Below, piece by piece: positions 52,064 to 59,459 of a stretch of DNA of 64,000 nt (position 1 is its first letter; the number at the start of each line of letters is the position of its first letter). This stretch comes from Sporichthyaceae bacterium (GTDB lineage: Bacteria; Actinomycetota; Actinomycetes; Sporichthyales; Sporichthyaceae). Under the pieces are notes generated by a model. The model did not search any database. It was not told the origin of the DNA and saw nothing but the letters and a program-made list of their open reading frames with translations. Position numbers and translations under genes: made by a program. The stretch lies in contig DASXPS010000010.1 in the NCBI GenBank assembly GCA_036493475.1, positions 1-64,000 of the forward strand, in the 5' to 3' direction.

Positions 52064-53409
52064 GGCGTCGGTATATCCCCGCTGTCCGGGTTGTCCGCCG
52101 GGTCCCCGGTGGACGAGGGCGTCGCGCTGAACGGGGGCAGATCCAGGATCGGCCCCCCGGTGCCGGCCGGCGCGGGGCTGCCGGTCGAGGTCGGGTTCTC
52201 ATTGGGCAGCGGCAGCAGCGGCGGCGGGCTGAAGTTCGGTGAACCGCTCACCGTGGGCGGCGGGGCGAACGTTTCGGTGGGTTCCGGGGTCTCGGTCGGC
52301 GTGATCGTCGGGCTGGGCACCGGAGGCACGGGCACGGGTGTGGGCCCGGAGTCGTGCGACCGGGTCAGCGCCCAGGCCGCACCGCCCAGGGCGAGGGCCA
52401 CCACGACGGCCAGCGCGGCGAGCGCCACCCGCTTGGCGCGCGTGTCCGCCGCGTGCGAGGGCGGCGGGGGCGGCGGCGGCAGTTGCGCGGTGGCGCCGGA
52501 CCGGCCGTTGGTGGCCCCCGGCGGTGGAGCCGCTCCGCCGAACGTGCGGGTGGGCATCGGCACCGGGCCGGGCGACGGCCGGGCCGAGGTGCCGCCGACC
52601 AACCGGCGGGCCACCTCGGCGCAGTTCGCCGGTCGATCCTCCGGGCGCTTGGTGAGCAGGTCGGCGACCAGCGCGTCGAGGTCGGCGGGCACCTCGGGGC
52701 GGCGACTGGAGCACAGCGGCGGCGTCTCGGACAGGTGCTTACCGAGGATGTCGACCGGGCTGTCGTCGGTGAACGGCGGTTTCCCGGTGAGCAGCGTCAT
52801 CAGCAGGCAGCCGAAGCTGTACAGGTCCGAGCGGGCGTTCGCCCGGCTGCCGGTGGCCTGCTCCGGCGCGAGATACGCGGCGCTGCCGATGATCGCGCCG
52901 TGCTCGGTCAGCGTGGCCTCGAACGTGGCGCCCAGCGCGATCCCGAAGTCCACCAGACGGGCCGAGGAGGTGTTGTCCAGGACCACGTTGGCCGGCTTCA
53001 GGTCGCGGTGCACCACCCCCGCGTCGTGCACCGCCTGCAGCGCGCTCGCGGTTTGCGCCCCGTACCGGCGCACGGTGTCGATCTCCAACGGGCCGGAGGA
53101 CCGCAGCAATTCGGCCAGCGACGGCCCGGGCAGCAGTTCCATCACCAGATACGGCCGACCGCCGTCCACGCCGTAGTCGTAGACGGTGACCACGCCGGGG
53201 TGGCGCAGCGAGGCCAGCGTGCGCGCCTCCCGGGAGAACCGCTCGGCCGTCGCCGGGTCCTCCATCTGCCGCAACACCTTGATCGCGCAGTAGCGATTCA
53301 GTCGTTCGTCGTAGGCCCGCCAGACCTCACCCATGCCGCCCTTGCCCAGGCTCTCGGTGAGCCGGTATCGCTCGGCGAAGCGGGACGACGATTCGGGCAC
53401 GGTGATCAT
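52060..53409 (-). CDS. membrane-anchored Ser/Thr protein kinase
   Basis: A 449-residue Hanks-type kinase. Kinase domain about residues 12-270: GKGGMGEVWRAYD, the ATP Lys in CAIKVLR, catalytic loop VVHRDLKPANVV, DFGIALGATFEATLTEHG, then SAAYLAPEQATGSRANARSDLYSFG. A Pro-rich juxtamembrane segment, one membrane helix (VALAALAVVVALALGGAAWAL) and an extracellular Pro/Thr/Ser tail without PASTA repeats follow. ATG 53409 is preferred over GTG 53439. Receives no obvious ligand-binding domain. It is divergent from a secreted protein gene. Confidence 0.93.
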   Translation of the reverse strand: MITVPESSSRFAERYRLTESLGKGGMGEVWRAYDERLNRYCAIKVLRQMEDPATAERFSREARTLASLRHPGVVTVYDYGVDGGRPYLVMELLPGPSLAELLRSSGPLEIDTVRRYGAQTASALQAVHDAGVVHRDLKPANVVLDNTSSARLVDFGIALGATFEATLTEHGAIIGSAAYLAPEQATGSRANARSDLYSFGCLLMTLLTGKPPFTDDSPVDILGKHLSETPPLCSSRRPEVPADLDALVADLLTKRPEDRPANCAEVARRLVGGTSARPSPGPVPMPTRTFGGAAPPPGATNGRSGATAQLPPPPPPPSHAADTRAKRVALAALAVVVALALGGAAWALTRSHDSGPTPVPVPPVPSPTITPTETPEPTETFAPPPTVSGSPNFSPPPLLPLPNENPTSTGSPAPAGTGGPILDLPPFSATPSSTGDPADNPDSGDIPTP

Positions 53410-53527
53410 TCTGACGCCGGCTGTGATCGGCCGCAGCACCGCGTCGCCACCGCTGACCGAAACAGTTATGGATCTTGTCCGGGGCCGGGGAATGGCCTAC
53501 CGAGTCTGGGGCAGAAGTTGTGCAAAC

Positions 53528-54508
53528 ATGCGGTTGGGGTTATTGAGCCAAGGGGGTCCATCGTTGCGCAGCACCGCGACCCGTTGTCTGATCGTCACCA
53601 CGCTCGGCCTGGGCGCATCCGTGCCCACGGTGGCCGCTGCCGCGGACCGAGACGACAAGATCGCCCCGCAGATCAGCGCGGTCACCCTGAACCCGAACGA
53701 CGTGCTGCTGCCCGCGTCCCGTTCGGCCCACAAGACCACCGCGTTCACCATCAGCATGCGGGTCTCCGACCCCAGCGGGGTGGACACCGTGGTGGCCGGT
53801 CTGTACGGCCCGAAGGGCGGCTCCGGGCGTGCTTATCGCCTGGCCCGTACCTCGGGCACTGCCGCCAACGGGATGTGGAAGGTCGTGGTGCGGCTGGCCA
53901 ACCCGCAATCGACCGGCCAGTGGCAGCTACAGGCCTTTGCCGTGGACAACAAGCAGAACAGCACCGATCCCGGCCGGGTCTACGGCGACTACCTGGTTCG
54001 GGAGGCCACCCACTTCGCGCACTTCGACGCCACCGAGCCCACCCCGGTGGGACAGGACGTGAAGTTCTCCGGCTTCCTGCAGCGCTTCGACCACAAGACC
54101 GGCTGGACCGGCTACCCGGGACGGGAGGTTGCCATCGAGTTCCGCCCGGCGGGCGGCAAAGCGTTCCGGCCCGTGCAGACCGTCCGCACCGGCGCGGATG
54201 GCTCGGTGTCGGGCGCCGCGGTGGTGGCCAAAAGTCCCGGCACCTGGCGGATGAGCTTTGCGGGCAACCCCGAGCGGGCCCCGTCCGTCTCCCGGGCTGA
54301 TGACGTGGGACTGCCTGCGGTGGCCACCCCGCCCCGACCGGCCGTGCCGCCGGGGGTGCGCTGCCAGGGCACCTGCCCCACTGCGACGCCGACGCCCCGG
54401 GCCGAACGCACGGCCGATCCGACCCCGACACCGACCCCCGCGGCCAAACGCACGGCCGATCCGACCCCGACACCAACAGCTACTTACCGACGGTCAGTTC
54501 CTCGCTAA
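53528..54508 (+). CDS. secreted protein with Ig-like region and Pro/Thr tail
   Basis: A 326-residue exported protein. The signal peptide is MRLGLLSQGGPSLRSTATRC with core LIVTTLGLGASVPTVAAAA. The mature part has two beta-rich segments of an Ig/Big type (TAFTISMRVSDPSGVDTVVA; PVGQDVKFSGFLQRFDHKTG, a Big_3-like beta-strand pattern). The C-terminal tail is a repeated RTADPTPTPT unit, encoded by a 27-base exact direct repeat at 54406-54432 and 54448-54474. ATG 53528 starts the signal peptide. Function unknown; probably cell-surface or matrix. Confidence 0.72.
   Translation: MRLGLLSQGGPSLRSTATRCLIVTTLGLGASVPTVAAAADRDDKIAPQISAVTLNPNDVLLPASRSAHKTTAFTISMRVSDPSGVDTVVAGLYGPKGGSGRAYRLARTSGTAANGMWKVVVRLANPQSTGQWQLQAFAVDNKQNSTDPGRVYGDYLVREATHFAHFDATEPTPVGQDVKFSGFLQRFDHKTGWTGYPGREVAIEFRPAGGKAFRPVQTVRTGADGSVSGAAVVAKSPGTWRMSFAGNPERAPSVSRADDVGLPAVATPPRPAVPPGVRCQGTCPTATPTPRAERTADPTPTPTPAAKRTADPTPTPTATYRRSVPR
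54406..54474 (+). repeat. 27-bp direct repeat, period 42, in a coding tail
   Basis: Two identical 27-base copies begin at 54406 and 54448. The 42-base period is 14 codons, so the repeat is in frame and doubles the Pro/Thr tail of the secreted protein. A slippage-prone site. Confidence 0.8.
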
Positions 54509-54533
54509 GCTGAAGGCGGTCGAGGGAGGCGAG

Positions 54534-55178
54534 ATGAGCAGCGCGGCGGCGGAGTCGGACGGCGGTCCGCGGCGGCGCATGCCGCGAGCCCAGCGCGAGG
54601 CGCTCATGCTCGACGTTGCGGAGGAGATGTTCGGCGAGCGCGGATACCAGGCCGCGTCCATGGACGAGATCGCGGCGCGGGTCGGGGTCTCCAAGCCGAT
54701 GCTCTACCACTATTACGGATCCAAGGAGGGCCTGTTCCTGGCCTGCCTGGGTCGGGCCCGGGCGGGCATGCGGGACGCCATCCTCACCGGCGCGATGAGC
54801 GCCGAGGCACGGGGTGACCGGCTCTACACCGCCCTGGTGGCCTGGTTCCGCTTCGCCGACGAACACCGCACGCTGTGGAACATCATTGACGAGTCGGTGC
54901 GCGAGTTCAGCGGTGCGGCCGAGGAGGTCGAGTCGATCCGCGACGAGCACACCGTGCTGATCGCGGGCCTGATCGCGGCGCACGCCGGCACCGACCATCT
55001 GGCCGACCCGGCGGAGATCGAGGTCATCGCCGCGGCCATCAGCGGCGTGGGGGAACGGGTCGCCCGTTGGCGCACCCGCAACCCCGGGTTGAGCCCGGAA
55101 CGCACCGCCCGCCACCTCATGCAGCTGCTCTGGCTGGGCCTGGAGCGGATGGACGTGGGCGAGGTCTGGACGCCCTGA
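54534..55178 (+). CDS. TetR-family transcriptional regulator
   Basis: A 214-residue repressor. The N-terminal HTH reads LMLDVAEEMFGERGYQAASM, DEIAARVGVSKPMLYHYYGS; the C-terminal ligand domain is all-helical (WFRFADEHRTLWNIIDESVR). GGGAGG lies before ATG 54534. No divergent target; it may control itself or the upstream secreted protein gene 25 bases away. Ligand unknown. Confidence 0.92.
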   Translation: MSSAAAESDGGPRRRMPRAQREALMLDVAEEMFGERGYQAASMDEIAARVGVSKPMLYHYYGSKEGLFLACLGRARAGMRDAILTGAMSAEARGDRLYTALVAWFRFADEHRTLWNIIDESVREFSGAAEEVESIRDEHTVLIAGLIAAHAGTDHLADPAEIEVIAAAISGVGERVARWRTRNPGLSPERTARHLMQLLWLGLERMDVGEVWTP

Positions 55179-55295
55179 CCGCCCAGCGCCGATACGCGGC
55201 GTGTTGCCGGGAACTCATCGGGCGTCTGGTACGACCATGTCGGGGGTACCCCGGTGCCGTACGCCGGGGCAGAGACGCAGGGAAGGGATCCGACT

Positions 55296-55772
55296 GTGCT
55301 GGGACGGACCGGGACCGGCGCTGCCGGCGCACTCGCCGCGATCGTGTTGTTGGTCAGCGGCTGTGGTGGCAGCGGCAACAAGAACAACGTGGACAGCTCG
55401 GCGGGCGCGCCCGCGGCCACGCCCAGCGCGGCGAGCAATGACTCCATGGCGGGCATGCCCGGCATGGACCACAGCTCGACGACCGCCTCGCCGTCGGCCA
55501 CCCCGTCCGGTGTCGTGGTGCACATCGACCTGGTCAACGGGAAGCCGACGGTCCGCCCGGAGGCGATCGTCAAGGTGAAGAAGGGCGAAACGTTCACGCT
55601 GATCGCCACCTCGGACAAGGCTTATGAGATCCATATCCACGGCTACGACAAGAAGCTCGAGCTGACACCGGGTCAGGTGGGCACCGAGACGTTCGTGGCC
55701 GACGAGACCGGAACGTTCGAGGTGGAGATCGAGGACACCTCCACGCACCTGTTCAGCCTGCAGGTGCGGTAA
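55296..55772 (+). CDS. cupredoxin-like lipoprotein with Met-rich motif
   Basis: A 158-residue lipoprotein (lipobox LLVSGC). After a Ser/Ala linker comes SMAGMPGMDHSSTT, a Met/His patch of the copper-binding type. The remaining about 90 residues form a cupredoxin-fold domain (VVVHIDLVNGKPTVRPEAIV; FTLIATSDKAYEIHIHGYDK; HLFSLQVR). The classical type-1 copper Cys is absent, so it may be a copper chaperone rather than an electron carrier. GTG 55296 is supported by GGAAGGGAT. It precedes a large membrane protein by 7 bases, an apparent operon. Confidence 0.8.
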   Translation: MLGRTGTGAAGALAAIVLLVSGCGGSGNKNNVDSSAGAPAATPSAASNDSMAGMPGMDHSSTTASPSATPSGVVVHIDLVNGKPTVRPEAIVKVKKGETFTLIATSDKAYEIHIHGYDKKLELTPGQVGTETFVADETGTFEVEIEDTSTHLFSLQVR

Positions 55773-55779
55773 CCCGGCG

Positions 55780-57105
55780 ATGCGCCACGTGCTGCTGCCG
55801 CTGCACGGCGTCAGTTCGCGTCAGGACCTGCCCCTCCCGTTCAGCTATGCGCTCACCGGTGCGGTGTGTGCGCTGGTGGTGTCCTTCCTGGCCTTGGCGT
55901 TCCTCTGGCGCACCTCCAAGTTCCGCGGTGTGCAGTCCGGTCGGCCGCTGCCGGCCGGACTCGCCGAGTTCCTGGACAGCCCTGAGTTCCGCTGGGGCAT
56001 GCGGGGTCTGGGTCTGCTGGTGGTCGGGTTCGTCGCGTTCGCCGCCACCGCGGGCCCGGACCTCGCGACGAACCCGACCGCTGGCCTGATCTACGTGGTG
56101 TTCTGGGTCGGCCTGGTGCCGGCCTCGTTGCTGTTCGGGCCGGTCTGGCGGCTGCTGAACCCGTTGCGCACTCTGCACCTGCTCATCAACAAGGCGATCG
56201 GCCTGGACCCGAACGACCCGCCCGCGCGGCTGCCGCGGTGGGTGGGTTACTGGCCCGGAGCGCTCGGCCTGTTCTCCTTCGTCTGGCTGGAGTTGTGCGC
56301 CCCGCACCGGGACTCGCTGAGCACGCTGCGTACCTACTTCGCCCTTTACGGCGGGATCAATCTGCTCGGCGCCCTGGCCTTCGGTGCGGGCTGGTTTGCC
56401 CGCTGCGACGGCTTCGAGGTGTTCTCCTCCACAATCGGCCGGCTGTCGGTGTTCGGTCGGCGCTCGGACCGCGCCCTGGTGTTGCGCAACCCGCTGGCGA
56501 ACCTGGACACCCTGGTGATGGCGCCCGGTCTGGTCGGCCTGCTCGGGGTGATGCTCGGCTCCACCGCGTTCGACTCGTTCACCTCCACCAGTTGGTGGAT
56601 CAACAGGAGCTACGACTCCTCGCTGTCCCCGACGCAGTTGGCCACCATCGCGCTGGCCTGTTCGGTCGGCGTGGTGATGGCGTTGTTCTGCATCGCCTCC
56701 TGGCTCACCGGGTTACTGTCCCGCCAGGGCTGGTCCGGTACGGCCACCAAGTTCGCGCACTCGCTGGTGCCGATCGCCACCGGCTACCTGATCGCGCACT
56801 ACTTCTCGTTGTTCGTGTTCGCCGGGCAGCAGACGATGATCCGTGCCTCGGACCCGTTGCTGAATGGGGGCAACTGGTTCGGCACGGCCCATCTGTCGGT
56901 GGATTACGGCGTGCTCACCACCACCTCGATCGCGGTGGTGCAGGTGATCGCGATCATCACCGGGCACGTGCTCGGCGTGTTCTCCGCGCATGACCGCGCG
57001 ATGCGGCTGTTCACGGCCAAGGAGGCCATCGTCGGACAATTGCCGATGATGGCCTTGATGGTCGGCTACACCATCGGCGGGCTGTCGCTGCTGTTCAAGG
57101 GATGA
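55780..57105 (+). CDS. polytopic membrane protein of unknown function
   Basis: A 441-residue integral membrane protein with about ten to eleven helices (for example YALTGAVCALVVSFLALAFL; FCIASWLTGLL; LVPIATGYLIAHYFSLFVF; VVQVIAIITGHVLGVFSAHD). Candidate conserved residues are His in RTLHLLINKAIGLDP, HYFSLFVF, GHVLGVFSAHDRA and the segment AGQQTMIRASDPLL. It is cotranscribed with a cupredoxin-like lipoprotein, which suggests metal (copper) transport or copper-enzyme assembly. I do not recognise a named family. A hairpin ends the gene. Confidence 0.75.
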   Translation: MRHVLLPLHGVSSRQDLPLPFSYALTGAVCALVVSFLALAFLWRTSKFRGVQSGRPLPAGLAEFLDSPEFRWGMRGLGLLVVGFVAFAATAGPDLATNPTAGLIYVVFWVGLVPASLLFGPVWRLLNPLRTLHLLINKAIGLDPNDPPARLPRWVGYWPGALGLFSFVWLELCAPHRDSLSTLRTYFALYGGINLLGALAFGAGWFARCDGFEVFSSTIGRLSVFGRRSDRALVLRNPLANLDTLVMAPGLVGLLGVMLGSTAFDSFTSTSWWINRSYDSSLSPTQLATIALACSVGVVMALFCIASWLTGLLSRQGWSGTATKFAHSLVPIATGYLIAHYFSLFVFAGQQTMIRASDPLLNGGNWFGTAHLSVDYGVLTTTSIAVVQVIAIITGHVLGVFSAHDRAMRLFTAKEAIVGQLPMMALMVGYTIGGLSLLFKG

Positions 57106-57108
57106 GAA

Positions 57109-57123
57109 CTGACGGAGCGTCAG
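57109..57123. terminator. perfect hairpin CTGACG-GAG-CGTCAG
   Basis: A 6-bp stem, 3-base loop, between the membrane protein gene and the convergent sigma-factor gene; identical stem to 15855-15869. It may serve both directions. Confidence 0.5.
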
Positions 57124-57707
57124 CGCAGCCGGTGCAGGCGACGCGCTGCGGGTGCCGGCGTCTCGGCGGCCTCCTGCTCGGCCAGCTGGCCCAGCAGTTG
57201 TTCCCGCGCCCGGGCCATTCGGGAGCGGATGGTGCCGATCGGCACCCTGCACACCTCGGCGGCTTCCGCATAGGACAACCCGTGCACCTGGGTGAGTACG
57301 AACGCTGCGCGTTTGTCCTCGTCCAGTCCGGCGATCAGCAGCCGCAGGGCGAGCTCTCCGGCACCATCGGGTTGGGCCGGGCCGATGCGATCCACCAGGC
57401 CGTCGGCGGCGTCCAGGCTGGTCGCGATCGACGGGGTGCGTCCCTGCTTGCGGAAGTGGTCCACCACCGCGCGCCGGGCGATGGACAGTAACCACACCCG
57501 GGCCGCGGTCTGTGCCCGGAACGTGCGCAGCCCGCGCAACGCGCGCAGGTAGGTCTCCTGGGTCAGGTCGTCGGCGGCGGCCCGGTCCACCAGGTAGGCC
57601 ACGTAGCGCCAGACGTCGGCCTGCGTCGCGCGCACGAACGCGGCGGTTGCCTCCGCGTCACCCCGGCCGGCCGCCAGGGCCAGCTCGGTGATCTCATCGT
57701 CGCGCAT
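57120..57707 (-). CDS. ECF sigma factor (SigC-like)
   Basis: A 195-residue ECF sigma factor. Region 2: ATQADVWRYVAYLVDRAAAD, DLTQETYLRALRGLRTFRAQ, ARVWLLSIARRAVVDHFRKQ. Region 4: LDEDKRAAFVLTQVHGLSYA, EVCRVPIGTIRSRMARARE. These resemble Mycobacterium SigC from memory. ATG 57707 (MRDDEITELALAAGRGD) is the family start; the frame upstream to 57752 adds non-homologous residues. A membrane zf-HC2 anti-sigma gene is divergent 172 bases away. Confidence 0.9.
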   Translation of the reverse strand: MRDDEITELALAAGRGDAEATAAFVRATQADVWRYVAYLVDRAAADDLTQETYLRALRGLRTFRAQTAARVWLLSIARRAVVDHFRKQGRTPSIATSLDAADGLVDRIGPAQPDGAGELALRLLIAGLDEDKRAAFVLTQVHGLSYAEAAEVCRVPIGTIRSRMARAREQLLGQLAEQEAAETPAPAARRLHRLR

Positions 57708-57748
57708 GCGCCGTCCCGTCGAACGGGTAGAACCCCGGGCTGTACGGA

Positions 57749-57819
57749 CCAACGGGCCGCGCGGTCAGCGAACAAACCTGGCAAAACCGGGGCAGCGAAT
57801 AGTAGCAAGCGCCCGTTGG
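57749..57819. promoter_or_regulatory. 9-bp inverted repeat in the sigma/anti-sigma divergent region
   Basis: CCAACGGGC (57749-57757) and GCCCGTTGG (57811-57819) are perfect reverse complements 53 bases apart, about five helical turns, inside the divergent promoter region. Candidate operator pair for looping. Confidence 0.4.
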
Positions 57820-57843
57820 CCCGCTATTTCTTCGCGACGGTCC

Positions 57844-57869
57844 GGAACCAGCGCGCCTGCTTCGACGAC
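57844..57869 (+). promoter_or_regulatory. ECF-type promoter for the anti-sigma gene
   Basis: GGAAC (57844-57848), 17 bases, then CGAC (57866-57869) is close to the ECF pattern GGAAC-N16/17-CGTC. It would place the start of transcription only a few bases before the ATG at 57880, giving a leaderless or near-leaderless message. Autoregulation by the adjacent sigma is inferred. Confidence 0.4.
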
Positions 57870-57879
57870 TTCTCGGAGC

Positions 57880-58533
57880 ATGAGATGCCAGACGTGGCGG
57901 GAGGCCCTGTCCGCCCGCGTTGACGCCGAGCCGCTCGGCCTGGACGCCGCGCTGCTGGACGCCCACCTGGCCGCCTGCGCGGGCTGTCGGGAGTACGAGG
58001 CGGGGCTGAACCGGCTGCACCGCATGGTGCGGGTGTCATCGGCCGACGTGGTGCCCGATCGCACCGAGGAGATCCTGGCGGCGGCCGCCGGACAGCGGTT
58101 TCCCCGGCTGGGTGTGGTGTTGGTGCTGCGCTGGCTGCTGGTGGTCATCGCCGCCGCGGAGATGGGGATGTCCTCCCCGGAGTTCCTCAGCCGTTGGCAC
58201 ACCGGCGGTGAGCTGGGCACCTGGGGCATCGCCACCGGGATCGGCTTCCTGTCCGTCGCCGCGCGCCCGCAACGCGCCGCGGGCATGTTCCCCATGCTGG
58301 CCTGCGCCGCCCTGCTGACCACCTATGTGAGCACCCGGGATGTGGCCGACGGGGCCACGTTCATGTCCCGCGAGTGGCCGCACGGGCTGCTGCTGTTCGG
58401 CGTGGCGGTGCTCGCCCTGATCTGGCGGCTCGCCCCCGAGGCGACCGAACCCGGCCCGCACCGTTCGGGCGAACTCGACGCGACCGGGGTAGCCCGCTTC
58501 GGCGGCCGCTGGCGGTTCGGCCGCGCCGCCTGA
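57880..58533 (+). CDS. membrane anti-sigma factor (zf-HC2)
   Basis: A 217-residue protein. Its N-terminus carries the anti-sigma zinc motif HLAACAGC (H-x3-C-x2-C) within LDAALLDAHLAACAGCREYE. Four membrane helices follow (VVLVLRWLLVVIAAAEMGM; WGIATGIGFLSVAA; MFPMLACAALLTTYVS; GLLLFGVAVLALIWRL). It would hold the divergent SigC-like factor at the membrane. ATG 57880 is near a GGAG. The upstream frame to 57688 belongs to the other promoter. Confidence 0.85.
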   Translation: MRCQTWREALSARVDAEPLGLDAALLDAHLAACAGCREYEAGLNRLHRMVRVSSADVVPDRTEEILAAAAGQRFPRLGVVLVLRWLLVVIAAAEMGMSSPEFLSRWHTGGELGTWGIATGIGFLSVAARPQRAAGMFPMLACAALLTTYVSTRDVADGATFMSREWPHGLLLFGVAVLALIWRLAPEATEPGPHRSGELDATGVARFGGRWRFGRAA

Positions 58534-58635
58534 CGGCCAACCGTGATTTGACCGCCGCTCTACCTCAGGCGGGAGTCCAAACGATCACACTGAAGGTGAC
58601 CAAGATCCACTTGCGGTACGGGCTGGGAGAAGACG

Positions 58636-59439
58636 ATGAACCGTCACATCGCACGCAGTGTGCTGATCTCCGTCCTGGCGGTGGGCTTCGGCGCACTCGC
58701 GCTGCCCGCCTGGGCGCACGTGACGGTGAGTTCGGATCACGCCGTCAAGGGCGGCTACGCGACATTGACCTTCAAGGTGCCCACCGAGGAGGAGAACGCC
58801 AACACCACCAAGCTCGAGGTGGACCTCCCGGCCGACCACCCGTTCGCCTCGGTGTCCACCCAGCAGAAGAGCGGCTGGGACATCGCGGTGGTGAAGACCG
58901 CGTTGACCACCCCGATGACCGATGACGACGGTGCGCAGGTCACCGAGCGGGTCGCCACCATCACCTGGACGGCGAAAACTTCGGACGCGGCCATCCACCC
59001 CGACCAGTTCGACACCTTCCCGATCAGCGTGGGCCCGCTGCCCACGGACGCCGACACGCTGACGTTCAAGGCGCTGCAGACCTACAGCAACGGCGACGTG
59101 GTGCGTTGGATCGAGGAGTCGGCGCCGGGTGGGCCCGAGCCTGAGCACCCGGCCCCTTCGATCACGCTGGTGGACTCCGCCGCAGCGGGCGGTGTCGCCT
59201 CGGCCACCCCGACGAGCGTTGCGGTGCAACCGGCCACCACCACGGACACCGGCTCGACGGGCGGCGTGCAGATCACCGCGGACGACAAGGTCCCGACGAC
59301 CAACCAGGTGAACACCGCAGTGGGCCTGGCCATCGGCGGCATCGCATTGGCGTTGATCGCGGCCGGTCTGGCCGGGGCCGCACTGGCCAAGCGGTCCAGC
59401 CCCCCGCTGCCGCCGCCGGGCCCGCCGCCGGCCTTCTGA
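58636..59439 (+). CDS. YcnI-family copper-binding protein (DUF1775)
   Basis: A 267-residue exported protein. After the signal peptide (SVLISVLAVGFGALALPAWA) the mature protein starts with His (HVTVSSDHAVKGGYATLTFK), the monohistidine copper-binding position of YcnI. A conserved Trp is in VVRWIEE. The DUF1775 domain spans residues 28-180; a linker and a C-terminal membrane anchor (VGLAIGGIALALIAAGLAGA) with a basic/Pro tail follow. ATG 58636. Strong sign that this locus handles copper. It converges with a histidine kinase gene. Confidence 0.9.
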   Translation: MNRHIARSVLISVLAVGFGALALPAWAHVTVSSDHAVKGGYATLTFKVPTEEENANTTKLEVDLPADHPFASVSTQQKSGWDIAVVKTALTTPMTDDDGAQVTERVATITWTAKTSDAAIHPDQFDTFPISVGPLPTDADTLTFKALQTYSNGDVVRWIEESAPGGPEPEHPAPSITLVDSAAAGGVASATPTSVAVQPATTTDTGSTGGVQITADDKVPTTNQVNTAVGLAIGGIALALIAAGLAGAALAKRSSPPLPPPGPPPAF

Positions 59440-59441
59440 GG

Positions 59442-59459
59442 TCCCGTCAGACGACGGGA
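59442..59459. terminator. hairpin TCCCGTC-AGAC-GACGGGA at a convergent junction
   Basis: Perfect 7-bp arms, 4-base loop, directly after the YcnI stop and overlapping the stop codon of the convergent kinase gene. A likely bidirectional terminator. Confidence 0.5.
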
